NCBI GenBank assembly: GCA_027000765.1
Contig: JALTNJ010000052.1
Location: forward strand, 1 to 7,320
DNA: 7,320 bases
From: Nitrososphaeria archaeon
Lineage (GTDB): Archaea > Thermoproteota > Nitrososphaeria > Geothermarchaeales > JDFR-13
Direction of reading: 5' to 3'
The translations under genes were made by a program, and so were the position numbers. Positions 6,356-7,320 of this stretch are shown piece after piece. The notes beneath the pieces were generated by a model, which worked only from the letters and a program-made list of their open reading frames with translations, ran no database searches and had not been told where the DNA came from. Position 1 is the first letter of the stretch, and every line of letters begins with the position of its first letter.

Positions 6356-6742
6356 ATGGTTCAGTGGCACTGGGATCTACATAAAAGGAAGAAAACTGGT
6401 GGAAAGAGACTCATATGGAGGGGAAAGAGGAAATACGAGAGGGGCGGTATACCTGCTGAGACTAGACTAGGAGAAACCAAGATAAAGGTAGAGAGAGTTA
6501 AGGGAGGACTCCTAAAGATAAGGCTGCTCCGTGCTGAATGGGCAAATGTATATAATCCGAAGGAGAAGAAAGTTGTAAAGACTAGGATTTTAGAAGTTAT
6601 TGAAAATAGGGCGAATAGGGAATATAGTAGGAGAGGAGTTATTACTAAAGGTGCACTAATTAAGACGGAATTGGGTAGGGCGATAGTAGTTTCTAGGCCC
6701 GGGCAAGATGGAGTTATTAATGCAAGGTTGTTGGAGGAGTGA
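6356..6742 (+). CDS. rps8e: 30S ribosomal protein S8e
   Basis: A 128-aa basic protein matching archaeal/eukaryotic S8e (eS8), a structural protein of the small ribosomal subunit that binds 16S rRNA. Family blocks are visible in order: KRKKTGGK near the N-terminus, RGKRKYERGG then ETRLGETK, LLRAEWANVYNP (S8e consensus RLLRADYANV), ENRANREYSRRGVITKGA, and a C-terminal SRPGQDGVINA. The length is typical of archaeal S8e. ATG 6356 is supported by AGGAGG 10 nt upstream and by an N-terminus leading straight into the conserved KRKKTGGK block. The 3' end overlaps the srp19 start by 4 nt (GTGA); rps8e and srp19 are recurrent neighbours in archaea. Nothing is truncated. Confidence 0.97.
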   Translation: MVQWHWDLHKRKKTGGKRLIWRGKRKYERGGIPAETRLGETKIKVERVKGGLLKIRLLRAEWANVYNPKEKKVVKTRILEVIENRANREYSRRGVITKGALIKTELGRAIVVSRPGQDGVINARLLEE

Positions 6743-7035
6743 AGAACAGGGAAAATTTTGTCATATGGACGGTATATTTCAACCAAGATCTTTCTAGAAA
6801 GAGAGGTAGGAAACTACCTAAGAGAGAGTGTGTCCAGAACCCTAAGTTGGAGGAGCTGGTTACTGCGGCTCGTAAACTTGGATTCCAAGTAGCTAGTTTT
6901 AAAAAGGCTAGATATCCATCTTGTTGGTGGATCAAGGATAATGGTTATATAATGATTAGCAAGGACGCTAGGAAGAAACTGGATATCATCAGGGAAATAG
7001 CCAAGGAGATTAGGCGTATGCGCGGTGGGAAATAG
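6739..7035 (+). CDS. srp19: Signal recognition particle protein SRP19
   Basis: A 98-aa protein of the SRP19 family, which binds helices 6 and 8 of SRP RNA and prepares it for SRP54, so that ribosomes making membrane and secreted proteins can be targeted. Family marks are the N-terminal strand FVIWTVYFNQDLSRKRGRKL, then PKRECVQNPKLEEL (consensus R-x-(V/L)-P ... V..P...E), and YPSCWWIKDNGYIMI (the YPRSWW-type loop). Its C-terminus is lysine- and arginine-rich (RRMRGGK). The length is normal. GTG 6739 is the only usable start, because the frame has a stop at 6718-6720 and no other start codon after it. GGAGG at 6733-6737 is only 1 nt from the GTG, so translation is probably coupled to rps8e through the GTGA overlap. 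Confidence 0.94.
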   Translation: MKNRENFVIWTVYFNQDLSRKRGRKLPKRECVQNPKLEELVTAARKLGFQVASFKKARYPSCWWIKDNGYIMISKDARKKLDIIREIAKEIRRMRGGK

Positions 7036-7159
7036 CCTCCTCAAAATTCACTGGAGGAAGCTAAGGAGTTATATTTATGTTATGTAAAAAAATAATTCTT
7101 AGTGAAGGGAAACTCCTAAAAACTATTCTTGTTATTAGTGATATGAGGAGACTTGTGTT
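7036..7159 (+). other. Gene-free spacer before gar1
   Basis: The longest non-coding gap in the window. It starts right after the srp19 stop with a short hairpin: CCTCC (7036-7040) and GGAGG (7053-7057), with a 12-nt loop. A second possible pairing joins AGGAGTT (7064-7070) and AACTCCT (7111-7117) across a 40-nt loop. AT-rich runs near 7083-7097 and 7114-7125 could hold a promoter for gar1, but none is a convincing TATA box. There is no T-run terminator on the + strand, no tRNA-like fold, and no box C plus box D pair (CTGA is absent). Confidence 0.5.
7145..7150 (+). promoter_or_regulatory. Ribosome binding site of gar1
   Basis: GAGGAG lies 9 nt before ATG 7160 and fixes that codon as the start. 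It also implies that gar1 has a leader rather than a leaderless message, so transcription must begin upstream of 7145. Confidence 0.6.
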
Positions 7160-7320
7160 ATGAAAGAAGCAGGTGTTATATTGCACTATACAAAGAGCAA
7201 GGTATTTGTAATTGAAGCTAAAGATAAGCTGATTCCGGAGACTACGCTAGTCGATTCAAGGGGAGAGAAGATAGGTATTGTAGTCGATGTCATAGGACCT
7301 ATAAACAAGCCTTTTCTAGT
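7160..7320 (+). CDS. gar1: H/ACA RNP protein Gar1, N-terminal part
   Basis: The first 53 codons and two bases of a gene cut by the window edge. The protein begins MKEAGVILHYTKSKVFVIEA and contains the family's VDSRGEKIGIVVDVIGPINKPF block (residues 31-52; Gar1 consensus V.D...K.IG.V.DIFGP...P), which forms the small six-stranded barrel. Gar1 binds the Cbf5 pseudouridine synthase in H/ACA ribonucleoprotein particles and helps release product in rRNA pseudouridylation. In archaea it is a short protein of about 75-100 aa without the glycine/arginine-rich tails of eukaryotic Gar1, so roughly half is visible. GAGGAG 9 nt upstream supports the start. In many archaea the transcription factor TFB gene follows gar1; that would be expected just beyond the window but cannot be seen. 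Confidence 0.88.
   Translation, partial: MKEAGVILHYTKSKVFVIEAKDKLIPETTLVDSRGEKIGIVVDVIGPINKPFL

Noticed and set aside
6361..6786. A 141-codon minus-strand reading frame opposite rps8e and srp19
   Set aside because: It is the antisense shadow of two unmistakable conserved genes; its Ser/Leu/Phe-rich product is typical of reverse reading of purine-rich coding strands.
7036..7159. A C/D box guide RNA before gar1
   Set aside because: No CTGA box D is present in the spacer, and the nearest match to box C (GTGATATGA) breaks the consensus.

Overview
The window looks like a chromosomal core region of a hyperthermophilic crenarchaeon (Thermoproteota). The reasons are archaeal-type ribosomal protein S8e, SRP19 and Gar1 in a row, an archaeal TATA box (CTTTTAAAT) placed for a leaderless transcript, GTG/TTG starts, heavy use of AGA/AGG and ATA codons, and very short gaps between genes. 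A Desulfurococcales-like source is my guess; the sequence alone does not fix the genus. All recognisable genes lie on the + strand, and no tRNA, rRNA, insertion sequence, CRISPR array or long repeat is visible.

Layout. (1) Positions 1-1613: the 3' part of a CBS-domain gene, a complete four-CBS-domain gene overlapping it by 4 nt (ATGA), and a Mut7-C family (PIN-like) putative RNase with a zinc ribbon. These three probably form one transcription unit whose promoter is upstream of the window. (2) Positions 1614-6301: a complete SMC-kleisin condensin set, with smc (1168 aa, own TATA box, apparently leaderless), scpA (kleisin) and scpB (winged-helix partner, overlapping the end of scpA). (3) Positions 6302-7035: rps8e, with a strong ribosome binding site and a dyad-containing leader, followed by srp19 overlapping it by 4 nt (GTGA). 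(4) Positions 7036-7320: a 124-nt gene-free stretch, then the 5' end of gar1, cut by the window edge.

Function. SMC, ScpA and ScpB should act together as a chromosome-organising ATPase ring: SMC supplies the hinge, coiled-coil arms and ATPase heads, ScpA bridges the heads, and ScpB binds ScpA. This is the most interesting part of the window, because condensin content is known to vary among crenarchaea (Sulfolobales use the SMC-like protein coalescin). This SMC also departs from the usual prokaryotic pattern at the head (VTL where VTH is usual) and at the end of the hinge (no terminal GG motif). The other genes serve translation, protein targeting and RNA modification (S8e, SRP19, Gar1), or are likely nucleotide-sensing (CBS) and RNA-processing (Mut7-C) proteins of unknown exact role.
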